Shown piece by piece: positions 11,801 through 24,600 of a DNA stretch of 64,000 nucleotides. The first letter of the stretch is position 1. Each line of letters starts with the position of its first letter. The notes under the pieces are model-generated. The model was not told the DNA's origin. It saw only the letters and a program-made list of their open reading frames with translations, and searched no databases. Made by a program: the position numbers and the translations under genes. The stretch is from positions 10,033,978-10,097,977 of the forward strand of contig CM066923.1 in NCBI GenBank assembly GCA_033964015.1, given 5' to 3'. The DNA comes from Scolanthus callimorphus. Its lineage: Eukaryota > Cnidaria > Anthozoa > Actiniaria > Edwardsiidae.

Positions 11801-14800
11801 AATTTTTCATGGGTATCAGCTAGTATGTATACACATGCAATAACAATTGCTTCAGGAATTGATCATGGAAGCATGGAATACAATTGGGATCTTAATGCTT
11901 GAGTGATAATAATAGCTCTCAACAACCATTTCCCAAAGCAACCAATTTGAATGAATCTTTGTAAAACTGTTAATAGGGACTAACAACAGTCAACTTACTC
12001 TTCTCTGTTGATGAGTTCTTGGGCTGCACTGAGCTGCTTGTTGAGTTTTTTCATTTTCTAAATGGCATACAAAAAGGGAGTAAGGTATAAAAAGAACATA
12101 AAAGCTAAATTCCTTAGTAACTTTAGGGTGAGGTGAAGGGGACCACACCCTTCTTTATGGTACCAGTTATGAATGAAGGGACTATATTACTAAGGATGTA
12201 TTAGATTAATTAGGTGAAAATGTGAAAAATTCTGAACCGTCTCTCAGAACCAGATAATTACTCATGCCAGGTAAAATTTATAAAATAATTCATTGCAGGT
12301 CAAAAATGTTAACTTTAAGGTTAAAGATTCTATAGCTATTACCTTATAAAATGGATAACAGTCTTTATGATCCTGATCAAGTTTTAAACATTCTCGGATT
12401 TCCCTACAAAAAGATATTAAATGACATATAATTATCAATCACAAACAGGGCCCAAAATTAACTTTTTCCCTAGGCACCTACTTTAAAAATTTAGTCGCCA
12501 AAATGCAAATATTTAATTGCCACGTAATGTACATTGATTGCAGCTGATCTCAGAAAGATGGAACTGCAATTTGGTGATATTGTAGCTCTAAAATTGTGGT
12601 CACCAAGCCCCCAAATTTAGTTGCCATTGGCAACCATATGGTTGCAGTGTCAAGCCCTGCAATAATCTACAAGAGAAAACATCGCTAGACATCCCTGCTT
12701 ACCTGAGAGCATCATCCAGTTCTCCCATGTGGTAGTGCAATTGGCTCATTCTAAAATATGCTTGTGTGTTATCATTGATAAGTTTGGTGGTTGGTCTGAA
12801 AGAGAAAAAAGTTTTGAGAATTGTCCTATAAGTTTCAAAATCTACACCTGTTTCGCAGCAAGTGGGCCATTCAGTTTACCCCAGATAAAGTCAGGGTTCA
12901 GATTTATAAATAAGGTATTCTATTTAATAGTAAGTTCCACTTTGGTCTGGAAGCTCACTCTGGAAACTCAAAACAATGCCCACATATTTCAGGGATGTCA
13001 GCCCCAGCGCTTCAAAAATCTGGAGACCACTTTGAAATGAAGCAATTTCCTGAAATTCTCCCTGGAGAAATACAACAGTACATGTAAATGTATAGCAGTC
13101 GTCTTGAATGTTTCCAAGGCGACAAAGTGAAAAATCTTGAGACTCCCAGCAAAACTGGGAGTTGACATCCCTTATATTTGAAGTTCAAAAAACAACAGTT
13201 GGTTTAGCTTACTTGATATCTGAGATAGCCTTGACAAGATCTCCTTGCCGCTCATAGCAATCAGCTCTCATCATTCGTAGCTCTGGGTCCCATGGTGCAA
13301 TCTATATAATGAAGAAACAATAAATTCATATAATTTATAATAATAACTTAATGTTGCTGTGTTATTCCAGAAACAATCCATACTTCACAACAAACATCAA
13401 ACAAAATATATTCTTCACAGGGAAAAACTGCAGAAATAAATTATGGTTATTTTGAATGGAAAATGAATAAAATTCCCATTCAAAATTTCCATTAATGGAA
13501 AAATGTTTGCCAAAACCATTAATAGTTTTACAACAAACATCAATCAAAAGCAATTGTTATTTAAAATGTGTTTATAAGTTCCAGTCAGTTTATGTTGATA
13601 CATTGGCTGATCACATTTTTAAACTGCACCGGGGGTTGGAGGACCTCCCTTAAAAAGACCCCTCCCCTGGAATTTCCACTCGTGAAACAGACCCCATTCC
13701 CTGGAATTCCCACCCGTATAAAGGACTCCCTCCCCTGGAATTTCCATTTATTCTGGCAAAATACCCCTGGAAAATCTATTTTGGGATACAATGTCCCTGG
13801 AAAGTCACCTTTTTTACCCCTCCCCCTTGGAATTTCCAGTCTCCAGACACACCCCCTCCCGTGGAATTTCCAGACTCCAAAACAACCCCCCTGGAAAATT
13901 TTCTGTAGGTCCTCACCCCCTGGTGTGGTTTATAAATGCAATCAGCCATTTTTACATGTCCATACCTCAATTGCATAATTAAGTTGTTCTATTGCTGTGT
14001 GACAATCTCCTCGATCTATTGCATATTTAGCCTCCATGACGTTCCGCTTTACTGGCTCTATCAAAGACAGCTGAAACACAATCATTAAAACAAATAATAA
14101 TATGAATTTTTTTATCTTGTATGGTACTGAAATTTATATGGACCCCTAAAATAATGGCAGGCCATTAGCTTTTTATCTCTTCACATCTACAGAATCTCCA
14201 AATTGCTTCACATCCCATCAATATTTTTAGATGGATCACACACTAATAAAAATAGAATTTCTCACACAAATAAGGCTTATGCAAGTAGGTTTTCAAACCC
14301 TGGTCAGCTGGTGACTATGGTGGTTGTCAAACCATTATTTCTCCTCATCAATGTTATTTGATAAGTATATAGACATATTATTCAGTTGCTAGATGGAGAC
14401 TCTGTGGAACAAAATTATGGCCTGACAACATTTTTTTATGAGATGTGCCATTGCCGCCTAAATACAAAATTCTACCGGTAGTCTCCAAATAGAATAAGTT
14501 TGGCCACCATAATAGAAATCTTGTCCCATTTTTTCTCCTGAATTGATGCTGCTGACGGCTAATTTTGAGAAGGGCATTTTTTTCAAAAACCTACAGACTG
14601 GAAAGGTAAGTCACCATTAAGCAACTAAATTGAAATGCTTGCTCACCAAACCCTCAACCTAGTCACCATTGGCAACCATATGGTCGTGTCGGGCCCTGAA
14701 AATGGCAGCACAATAATTGGCATGCAATCTCTATGGCACCATGTGCAAACTGAGTTTATAATCTACAAGGATTTGCTTTATGAAACTGTAATTATTAAGA

Positions 14801-17291
14801 ATAGTTTGATTAAATAAATTTTCATTATGGCCAACCTGTTGCAGAGCATCTGTATTGTCAGGACTCAATCTGAGCTGCAACAAGAAGAAAAATATTGCAT
14901 GGCAGGTTAAGTCAAGTATCAAGAAAACTTATGGGCAGAGCAGCACCTACACACATTTAAAGTGCCACTCAAGGCAGAAATCAACCACATTTATCAAAAA
15001 GATCAATTATCCAATGGACGAGTAGTGAAATTAAAATGTTTTTCTGCATGTCGTGAATACTTTTATTGATTTTTGGATATATCCAATTGCTGTTTTTTTT
15101 CTGTTCAACTATATGCAATGCATCTTGGGGGAGAAGCTCTTCAGTCCAGAACAATGGTTCCTGTGACGTAACAACAAGACAAAAAAAGAAGAATTTTCTT
15201 TGTCTTGTTGTTACGTCAGCACGCATAGTTGAATGAAAAAAAAAGTCAATTGGAAATATTCAAAAATCTGTAAAATATTCATGGCGCAGGCAAAACAAAT
15301 TTTTCTTTTGCTACTGTTCTATTGCATAATGGATCTTTTTGATGAAATGTGGTTGATTTCTGCCTTGAGTGGCACTTCAAAAAGACCTGCCTTAATTACA
15401 TTATCAGTAAAATAAAATGCAACAGGTATAAAGTTATTTCCCAGTGCTTACCACTCTTTCATAATCTATGTGTGCTTCATCAAAGCGACCTTGCTTTAAC
15501 AGAAGATTTCCTCTTTGGACTCTAGCCTGAAATCAACAAAGAAATAGAGTTATTCCCCAGTATTACCAAGTACATCTGTACATGTACAGCATTGAATATG
15601 GGCAGAACTCAGACAAATTGGAGATATAAATAATTAAGTTGTTATTCAGCTGTCAGTCAAAGCAAAAGTAATTTTATTAGTTTTAATCACTAGCCAAAGT
15701 CTTCTCTCAGGAGAATTTTTACAGATTTTCCCTAACAAGTTTCAATACTTTTTATTTCATTTCTGACTTTCCAGATTGGAGCCTTGAATTATCTGATGAT
15801 TTTTTTCCTACAATGGAATGCTTAGGATAATAGCCCAAGAAAAACCTCCACTTGCAACACAAGCTGTAATTAGTGAAAATTCAATAATTTCCTCATGCAT
15901 GGGTTTGTAACTATTCCAAGTTCACAAAAGAATCAGTTACATAAATGTTAAAATTACTTGTAGCAGCTATTCATTGTAGCAACAGTGTGGAAAAATACCA
16001 GTAAGTTTCTGATATTATACCAATATTACGTTACCTTATAAAAATCAGGTTTCAATTCAAGTACTTTATCAAGATCAGGTAAAGCAGATCTTGATCTGCC
16101 TAATGCAAGAAAAACTGTTGCTCGCTGGAAGTGTGGAAGGAAATTATCTGGATCCCCATCTGAAAAAAAGAGAATGGGCAAAATTACTACAAAGTACTGT
16201 TATTATCTTTCTAGCAAATGTTTTGCAGTGAGTCTCACAGAGTTTCTTGAGACTGTTTAGACAAATATAGCAAAGGCATACAAAATAAGAGCAAGACCAT
16301 GAACAAACTCATTGCAGTGCATTATAATTTGAATGCTGGCATCATTCTATTGGATGGTGTAAAGTACTCCTAACTAATCAGTTTGCATTGAAATACTAAA
16401 ATCATTCTGCCTTGAAGGCTTTTACATTAAAGATACTATATCTATATCAAACACATATTTAAGCATTTATTCATACATTCAATTATAAAAAAGTAAGGTC
16501 TCCCTCTAATAAAAAGATAGTTAAAAATAATATAGTGATAAATTGTTCCACCTGTCTGCAATTGTCATGTGTTTATTGTATAAGCAAAATTACTTTCTTG
16601 AATGAAGGAGAAAAGCAGAATCATGATGAGAGCAAATATATAAATACAATTCTCGAGAAATCTAATACATCTAAAACTGATGTATTGTGGGGGATTTAAA
16701 CTTGGAGAGATTCACCAGTCAGACTCAGAGAAATTCACATGTTGTCAACTTAAAACTAGTTGCTAGCATATAAAGATGTAGGATTTATTTGATCACATCC
16801 AACGTTTATTGAGTAAAGCAGGGCAAACCCACCAAATTGACACCCAAACAGAGAAACTTGTTGATTCAGTTGTAATAAGATGAATTTCCTAAACTTGAAG
16901 GTTTCACTTTAGGACAATCCAATCTTTCACTGGAAATGTTTCACATTTCGGGACGCGTAAACACATATAAACCAGAGAGAGCGGGAGATCTGGATACGAA
17001 ACAAGCCATACATCCAAGACTTACCAACTGCAGCATGGTAATGTGTCAAAGCATCAGAAAGTTGCCCGGCAGAAAGCAGTTTCTTCCCCGTATCCAAATG
17101 TTTTTGAACTTCTATAGTCGACAATTTACATTGTACAACTGGAACAGATGTATGAAAAAATAGATCAGTTGCTGCATCAAATGACTTTCAGTCTAGAGAA
17201 AGGCACATATAAGGTATATCTACCTACCTTTTAATTGAATTTCCCAAAATATTACTATAAAAGAGGAAAATATCCAATATATTGAGGACAT
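8823..17291 (-). CDS. DNAJC3: DnaJ homolog subfamily C member 3 (p58IPK), 15 exons
   Basis: ER-lumen co-chaperone with TPR repeats and a J domain. In vertebrates it stimulates BiP and dampens PERK signalling. Coding exons from 5' to 3': 17291-17228, 17138-17025, 16159-16035, 15526-15452, 14874-14836, 14070-13966, 13301-13213, 12795-12703, 12403-12343, 12057-11999, 11628-11523, 11084-10914, 10240-10158, 9670-9525, 8953-8823. They join in frame to 1461 nt, 486 residues (human about 504). Exon 1 is a hydrophobic signal peptide (MSSIYWIFSSFIVIFW). Exons 2-12 encode TPR helices that align along the human protein, including GKKLLSAGQL and DRAEAYI. Exons 13-14 carry the J domain with an intact HPD (VKWHPDHY), followed by FIDIAAAKEVLSDP. 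The last exon gives GEDPLDPES, a glycine-rich linker and the family ending FKFHFN-stop. All introns are GT-AG except the one at 9671-10157, which starts GCAAGT. Several introns hold MITEs. Confidence 0.95.
9730..10061. mobile_element. foldback MITE in DNAJC3 intron 13
   Basis: Termini AAGGCCACCACACACGGGCC and GGCCCGTGTGTGTGGCGGCCTT are inverted. Additional internal CACACACGAG/CTCGTGTGTG motifs repeat in both orientations. The open frames overlapping it on both strands are not genes. Confidence 0.85.
10473..10710. mobile_element. MITE in DNAJC3 intron 12, TA target site
   Basis: Inverted termini CAGCCGATTGCGTTTGACTG and its complement lie at the two ends, flanked by TA at 10471-10472 and 10711-10712. 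Inverted similarity covers about 80 bp per arm. Confidence 0.9.
10731..10877. mobile_element. short MITE with GGGGCGTAG ends
   Basis: GGGGCGTAGTCAGGAT at the left is mirrored by TAGCTATGCCCCTG at the right. The same terminal family (CAGGGGCGTAGCCAGG) occurs at 57465-57606. Confidence 0.7.
12447..12658. mobile_element. MITE-like repeat with CAGGGC ends
   Basis: Starts CAGGGCCCAAAATTAAC and ends GTGTCAAGCCCTG. Its right end resembles 14660-14699 (CAACCATATGGTCGTGTCGG), a second partial copy in another intron of the same gene. Confidence 0.55.
13633..13930. repeat. degenerate CCCTGGAATTTCCA repeats
   Basis: About ten irregularly spaced copies of a CCCCTGGAATTTCCA-like motif inside a DNAJC3 intron. 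The same motif builds the 33-bp minisatellite at 26638-27762 and the cluster at 36930-37110. Confidence 0.75.
14960..15377. mobile_element. MITE in DNAJC3 intron 4 with inner hairpin
   Basis: AAGTGCCACTCAAGGCAGAA at the left is mirrored by TTCTGCCTTGAGTGGCACTT at the right. Near the centre TGACGTAACAACAAGACAAA (about 15163) pairs with its complement (about 15199). The inverted open frames at 14981-15226 and 15233-15415 come from this symmetry. Confidence 0.88.
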
Positions 17292-17350
17292 TATTTCACC
17301 CGTTTTGAGCTGTGTTGACTATCTAGTGCTAATGGGAAGCCCGCTGGATG

Positions 17351-17356
17351 TTTATA
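17351..17356 (-). promoter_or_regulatory. TATA box candidate of DNAJC3
   Basis: TATAAA on the minus strand, 60 bp upstream of the DNAJC3 ATG (17291-17289) and 18 bp downstream of the ERSE. A start site about 30 bp further on would give a short 5' leader. Confidence 0.6.
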
Positions 17357-17374
17357 GTGCAGGCGCGTCGCCTT

Positions 17375-17393
17375 CGTGGTTAGCTCTGATTGG
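17375..17393 (-). promoter_or_regulatory. ER-stress response element (ERSE)
   Basis: On the minus strand CCAAT is followed by exactly nine bases and CCACG. This is the ERSE consensus bound by NF-Y plus ATF6/XBP1 in animals. It lies 84-103 bp upstream of the DNAJC3 start codon, next to a TATA box. Mammalian DNAJC3 is a known target of the unfolded protein response, so the site fits the gene. Confidence 0.85.
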
Positions 17394-17399
17394 TTGTTT

Positions 17400-18047
17400 T
17401 GTGTAGCTCTTACGTATCGATACCAACAGCTCTCTGCACAAAAAGTATACCCGCCTAGTTTCGAAATGTTGCATCAGACAGATAGCTCAAACCGAAAAAA
17501 TCTGAATACGAAATGAAATTATAGGGGTTTGGGTCCAAAATACTCGTATCACTTTTTCCAGGGGAACATTAGTCCAATTCAGTCTAATTTCTTGATGACC
17601 AGTTGCGAAAAAAGGGATTGTAGTCTGGCCAGACCAAAAGAACGGCCTGACCAGAGGAGATCGGAGGGAGATGACAGCCGACCTATATTTACATTTTAGC
17701 AGAATTAGATACACAGGGAATTATGGGGAAGGGATGTCGGATTTCTCATCTATCCATGGTGAATTCTGAACATGTGTGTGCCTTGGGAAATTCAGCTTTC
17801 CCCATGGATCATTGGGTTCTACAGAAATTCCCTGATACACAATGGCTTCTAGCTGGCTGGTTCACACACTATCGACATAACGGCGCATTATGTCACAACG
17901 GCAAACGTGTGTAGAAATAACAGAAATGTTTAGGGTGATTTATATAATACAAGAGACTTTTTTCGCGCGTGCCGCGCCGTGCAGTGGTCGCTAGTGTGGT
18001 GGTGAACCAGACACAGTGAAAATTGACCTGCCTAAATGAGTAAAGCC
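17400..18047. other. intergenic stretch upstream of DNAJC3
   Basis: No gene or clear repeat unit was recognised. Short GGAATT/TTCC-rich motifs resemble repeats elsewhere in the window. Confidence 0.4.
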
Positions 18048-18490
18048 CGGTTCCCGCGTCGCAGTCTGTCGTGGACAAACTTGTTCTGCAACAGCTATCG
18101 TGAACAAAGTTGTTCGGCGACAGTTGTAAACATATGGCAGGGGCGGATTTTTAGGGGGGGGGGGGCAGATTTTCCCATACATTTACTGTATCTGCTTGAG
18201 GAAATTTAAACTTTTCGCCCATGTTTTCACTATCCGGCCCGGCCCCCCTTTCAGAAATTCCTGGATCCGCACCTGTATGGATCAAACCGGGTGTCGCAGC
18301 AAACTCCAGTTGCAGCTTTTGCAGAGATAGAACACGGGCTATTCCTGCAACACGAGTTGCCACGTGCCGTTGTAGAAATTGCAAACGCCACAGGTTTCCA
18401 TATGTTGCAGAACATATTTCTTCACAAATAGCTGCTGCAGAACATAGTTAGTAGAGGGGAACAATGAGTTTTGTTCACGACAACTGCAAC
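18048..18490. mobile_element. inverted repeat interrupted by a second MITE
   Basis: GTGAACAAAGTTGTTCGGCGAC and ACAACTGCAACATATG-type motifs occur on both sides in opposite orientation. In the middle sits a second short element (about 18135-18275) with CAGGGGCGGAT...ATCCGCACCTG ends and TATGG on both flanks as a possible 5-bp duplication. Confidence 0.6.
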
Positions 18491-18496
18491 ATATGA

Positions 18497-18601
18497 AAAC
18501 CTTGCTAAAGCTTAGCCTGAATTTCAGCTGTCTTTCTTCCTACACTCCAACGCTCCCGGAAGAAAAGACGGAGAAATTCAGGCTAAGCTTTTAGCAAGGT
18601 T
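18497..18601. repeat. hairpin element with AACCTTGCTAAAAGCTTAGC arms
   Basis: About 30-bp arms at 18497-18527 and 18572-18601 are inverted (TTAGCCTGAATTTCAG and its complement). A related sequence lies at 25700-25800. Confidence 0.8.
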
Positions 18602-18687
18602 CGTTTGTTAGGAGGGAGGGGAGTAGTCGGTTTACGTACTTGAGTATTTGGTTCCTATCTAAACTAAGTTTTTCGATCCTGTCCGGA

Positions 18688-21600
18688 TCAGCGATTTAAT
18701 GTGGCCTTGCTCTTCTGGATACCGCTGTCCACCACTGTTACCATGACAACAATGGTGAATGCACACATGCGGTACCAGAGCCACAGGAAGATGAGGGCTA
18801 AACCAGTTGGCGCGAAAAACACCAACAAAGGTGTCATGAATATAGCGACCAGCCCGACCGTTGCTTGGTTACGGACAATGACGTCATAAATGGAGTTTAA
18901 AAGGGACTGCATCCAGCCAAATCCCCAGGGTAGAGGGGAAGTTAGCAAGTTGATTGATAAGGTGTCAGCCCCATTCTGTGAATGAAATAGTACTCGCTAT
19001 AGTCAGAGAAATGCATTTAGGAAACAAAGTGCAGAAATGGAAAACAAAACCAGTTATAACTCCTTCGCTTTGGTAAAATTATAAAGGGAACTGGATGCGT
19101 GCGATATTTTGAGAGTGTTCTGCGATTTAAATAATTCTGTAAACTCTACACCGACCAACAAACCACGGTTTGGCTTCCGTCAATCAAACGAGTACAACTC
19201 TGGGTGATTTCACGGAGGCATTCTCGATAGATCTTGTCATCTCATAATAGGGGCTAGCTAGACTTCAAAACAGAATTGTTCACTGTAAAATGCAAACCAA
19301 ACTCAGAAAACATGCATGGTCTTGTAAAAAGGTTTGATTGACGGAAGCCAAAACGCAGTTTGGTGGTCGGAAATGTCTCGCAGCTCAAAGAATATCTTTC
19401 TGAGGGACTCCAACATGGCGGCGCCATACATTTTACATAAGTAAACAGTTTGCACATTCGTTCGCTTGCAAGATACCAGTCTAAAACTTGGGAAAGCTAT
19501 TGAAGAAATAGTTCTCTTTCAGAATATTGGCTTTAATTTTCGTTCGAATAACTCACTAGAAATAAAATGCCCACGGAAGTAAACCCAAAGAATTGGCGAA
19601 GGTGCGCCGGGTTACTGGCATGAGTGTTTTTTTTTTAGCAGGATGATGAGCATATGGTTCTGGGCCAAGGAAGAAGCCCTAAGGAAGACACTAGTTTTGT
19701 CCAGAAGCTGAGAAATCACTGCGTATGTTAAATGTTACCTGTGACGAATTCCGGATGGCTCCGCCATTAATAAACATGATAACTCTCCCTATCTTCTGGT
19801 AGTACCAGGTGCCAACAGCCCGCGCCACATACACGACCGAGTATTTAATCTCGTCACACACAGTATAAGCTGCAGTGAAACTGGCAAGAATGGCTCTGTA
19901 GAGAAATTGATCATGGGCATAATAATTATCTTCAATGCGGCCCTGACGGTCTGATTCGTGATTCAGATTTGCAATAAACCGTGGCCGGCTATCTGTAAAA
20001 TATATAGAGAATAATACAAGGACATACATTTTCCTATCTCTGACGTCGCGCACTTGCTTTCATCGAAAAAAATCAAATTTTAAAGTTAGAAAATTCAGAC
20101 TTTAAAAAACACCAACAACAGAGTAGCAGACAGCTACACGCCTGCTACTCTGAAGAGCATAACTGTATTTAGTGTAGTTATATCGCGCTAAAATGGATCT
20201 TCGCTTACTTTATTACGACGATCTTTTCAAAGAGGAAACACGCAAATGCCAGTGCCCAGCATGTCCATAAGCAAACTAGAGGCACCCACACGGGCAGCAG
20301 GATGATCTTCAATGTCAAGGATTCTGGGATCCACGGCTAGGTTTCCATGCCAACTCGTCGATAAAGGATAGTAATCTGTGGGACGGGAAACACAAGTTAT
20401 AAACTGCAGCATGGTGAAATTGGCAGAGATGGAACTGTGGATAAATAGATCTTGGTCGTGGACATTAACAAGATCTTAAAGGGGATGTGTCACGATTTTA
20501 GGGTCAATTTAGGTAGTTTAAATGCAGTCAAATCCTCAATGAATGAACAAAATAACCATCTAGGTTTGTTAAATAACCTTTTAACTGCTAGATAAGCATA
20601 AATTTGGAGCATTTTCGTGTGTTATCAAGCGGATGGAATTTGATTACGAAATGGCATTTCAAACTTGGGAATTTGATAACAAAAGCTGTAAAATCAATCG
20701 TAAGAATTCCTATATAATGCAAGATTGAGTTGTTTATGTATGATACTGGTCTTTTTTCATAACATTTTGTTGAAACAACCGTGACACAGCCCCTTTAAGC
20801 AGGGGAAATACGAGACACAAAATCCCACAACTTGTCGCCCAACATTTTGTTTTGATGATCACACATGCGAGACCAAGGCGAATGTGGCCCCTTAGCACTT
20901 CATTTCTATTGACAAATCAACTCGAATCGTAGGCAAAATGTTGCGCCTCAAGTTGTGTTTGATGAAAAACGAGCAACAAAGCCAGACTTTGTGTCTCAAA
21001 GTAGACCCGGCCTCTACTTCGCGCAACAAGTTTTCACAACCTGCAACAAATGTTTTTGTTGCGCGACATTTTATGGCGCGAGATGAAAAACGCGCAACAT
21101 CGATCATCAACTTGCAACGCAGCAACGTTGTGCGACAAGTTGAGGGATTTTGTGCCTCGTATTTCCCGGCTTTAAAGTCAGAAGATCTGATCCGTGATTC
21201 AGCCAAAATTTACCACGCCCCGAAACTGTGCCGATAAACGCGGCTGCCGTGTAATATGAGTGCGGTGAAACCAAATAAGGCCTTTACCACGATAATATTA
21301 CATCAGCTGGATGAGGTTAACTGACTAATGATGAAAAATCGGCCATAAACTTTACCGACTACCGACAAACTTGGATAAGAAATACCGATTAACGACAAAA
21401 AAATGTTTACCGGCTACCGACATTTTTACAAATTATTCCAGCCAGGTTATTAAATTAAAGTTTATTCTGAGAAATAGCGCGTGCTTTTGGACTTTTCTGC
21501 GCCTGGGAGTAGACCAGGTGAATTCCGTTCCATTGTTACACTTCCCGAGCTTCAAATTACCCAGAGACACACGTGTGCGCGCATGCGCAAACGTGCAACT

Positions 21601-24600
21601 CAAAAAGAAACTCATTCCCTTGTCAATGTAATGCTTACTATTGGAATAAGTGTAAAAAAATATGCTAAACGGCAATTGTGAACAGTATTTCTCCATTATC
21701 GCGAGATAAGCTACTACTAGTTAAAAAAAAAAAAACGTGCCCCACATGGATCTCTAACACATTCTTCAGTCCTATAAATACCTTGGTGATGCATAATTTA
21801 TTAGTTGATTGTTCACTAACGGTACAAGGGGCGTCCTTATATGGTCTGGTGGCCGGGCGTTCTCTCACCCATAGGTATCTAGCTACTGAGCAATTCAACA
21901 CCAGGATAGCGACTGTCATGGCCGAAATCTCTGGCGTGGGCGTAAGAACCGTACGGTCGCCATACGACGCTTCAGCTCAGTTTGTCTGGAAGTATGGTCC
22001 TACTTTTTTCCTTTTTCCTCACTGAGTCAATTACAGCATATCCCGTCATTTTTATATCCGATTAACCCTGGGGCAACATGCAGATATAATTTGTTTAAAT
22101 AAAGGCGTCTCTCTAATAGATACCAAGAGAAAATGATTATTTTCTCTTGTAGATACCAAGAAATGTACGCATCCATATCAGAAACTTTTTTTAACTTTTC
22201 AGTTTTACATTGATGATATGGTACGGACAGAGTACTGATGTGTAGAATTGAAATTACTGTTTTGTTAAATAGCTAGCGATTGACATTGATTGACATTTAA
22301 TGATTGGTTGGTCGCGAAAATTAATACCAGTTAAGGCACACCCTTTATAACACAGAGAAAACAAAAGGACTTTACGAACTGCTATATAAACCTAAAAATT
22401 CATACTGAAATGAAGGAACAAGATTTATTGATACTTGATTTGGATATCGCATAGAAGTAAGTGAAATACATGTTATTTCAATATCGTTCAAAGTTTATGT
22501 AATTTCAGCTGAAACATTTAGATTAATTTGCTGTATATATGCTTTCAGATCGAATTGTATAATTGCTATAAACTTTAGTAAGAATCCAATTGGCGTCCAA
22601 GTTCAAGTCCACGTTGTATCCCATGCCAAACCCGACGCTACAATTACAGATTCCATTTCCTGACTATTAGATTTATTAATTAATTTAACGTGGTCTATCG
22701 CATGCAATGTGTACACCAAATTTGAATGAAACCTATAGGAGTGATTGCAAAGTAATTGTATGCGCTTTTATTGCAAATTACTCTCGTAGTCATCTGAAAT
22801 CGCTGTATATATCGCGCGTTAAACTGCATTGGATCTTCACTTACTTTTTTATGACATTCTTTGCTGAGATTAAAGGCGCAAATAAAATGCACACCCAGAA
22901 TGTCCAGATACAAGCAGCAGACACCCACACGGGCAACAGGATAATCCTCATAATTAGGGATTCTGGGATCCACCGGCTAGGTTTCCATGCCAACTCGTCG
23001 ATATAGGATAGTAATCTGTGTGGACGAAAGAACATAAAGGCTACTCTGTGAAACTCCGGAAAAATTGAGGATAGACATCCGAGACATTAGCAAGATCTGA
23101 CAAGCAAGTGAAGGTCTGATCTGTGATTCAGCTAATTAATTCGGCTCTTGGATTTACCAGTTTCAACCTTGATTCGTGAAAGATACCACACCCCGAAACT
23201 GTGATCCCAGAATTCTCGATCAAGGCATGGCTAACCGTAAAATATATCAAACAATCCCCGATAAAAATTGTCGTTTTTCAACACCACACGGCCAAAACCA
23301 TTTGGGACCATTTACCTTATAAGAAGGTGACAGAAGATCCTCTTTTGATAAGGATTTCGTCAAATGTAGCAAGAAATCGGTGAAATTTTGAATGAAAACA
23401 GGAACTACAGAGACTCGGGTTGCCGATCTGTCTACATGTCGAAAGTCTATGCATATTTCGTCCAGAAATTGAAGAGCTTAAATACTGTATCAGTGCTCGT
23501 GATCAGTGTTTACGTCGCTTACTTTTTGATGGCATTCATTACAGAGATGATAGGTGCAACAATGCAACCCAGAACGCCCAGAAGCAAACAGCGGGCATCC
23601 ACACGGGCAACAGGATAATCCTCAACGACAAGTATTGTGGGATCCACCGGCTAGGTTTCCATGCCAACTCGTCGATATAGGATAGTAATCTGTTGGGCGA
23701 AAAAAAAAAGTTGCAGTGAAACTTGCAGAGTCGAAAATGGGGACGCAAAAATTAGTTTGACGCACAAATTAGTTTGAAAACATATATTGTTCTGGTGTGT
23801 CGATATCGCACTAAATACGATCTTCGCTTACCTTTTTAAGGTGTTCTTTGCAGTGATGAAAGGCGCAAATACGAATGCCCAGAACGCCCAGAAGCAAACA
23901 AGAGGCACCCACATGGGCAGCAGGATAACCCTCAATGTCAAGTATTCTGGAATCCATCGGCTAGGTTTCCATGCCAACTCGTCGATAAAAGATAATAATC
24001 TTCTGAGCATTGATTTTCGGGAGCCTTAAACAAAAGAAATCAAACGGTTTACATCGGTAAAACCGAGCGCGGAATACCTGAAATAACATGCATTTTCTCA
24101 TTACCAAACCTACCTTGTTCCCTTTTGTTTCTCCTTCGAATTCTTTGTTGACGAAAATAAGAGTTTCTCTCCCGACGAAGAGGCCTCCCTTCCGGCAACA
24201 GTAAGTCTTGTATAATGTACGGAGTCATATAAAACAACAACCTGTCTATGGCATCAAACGGACTGGTTCGAAACTCTTTTAACTTCTCCGCGATATATAC
24301 AGCAGTTGCTTCGAAAAGAAGTCTCCAGCTTGGAATTCGTGGAAGCTCATCCATTTCTTCTTTGATGAGATAGCACATGCAGAACGGCACGTAGATAGAA
24401 CCAAGGCAAATCATCAAGGGTATCAATATGGGTGACAATACCCAGAAACTACAGAAAGTTAGTCCACCCACGATAGAAGCACAGCAAAGGAACACCACAG
24501 CACAGACGACCGCGACTCCAAAGATGACACCAGAGACGAAACATACAGGACCAGTAACGGGAAGGAAAACTAAAAACTTGAGAAGTGCGCGTACAGGGTA

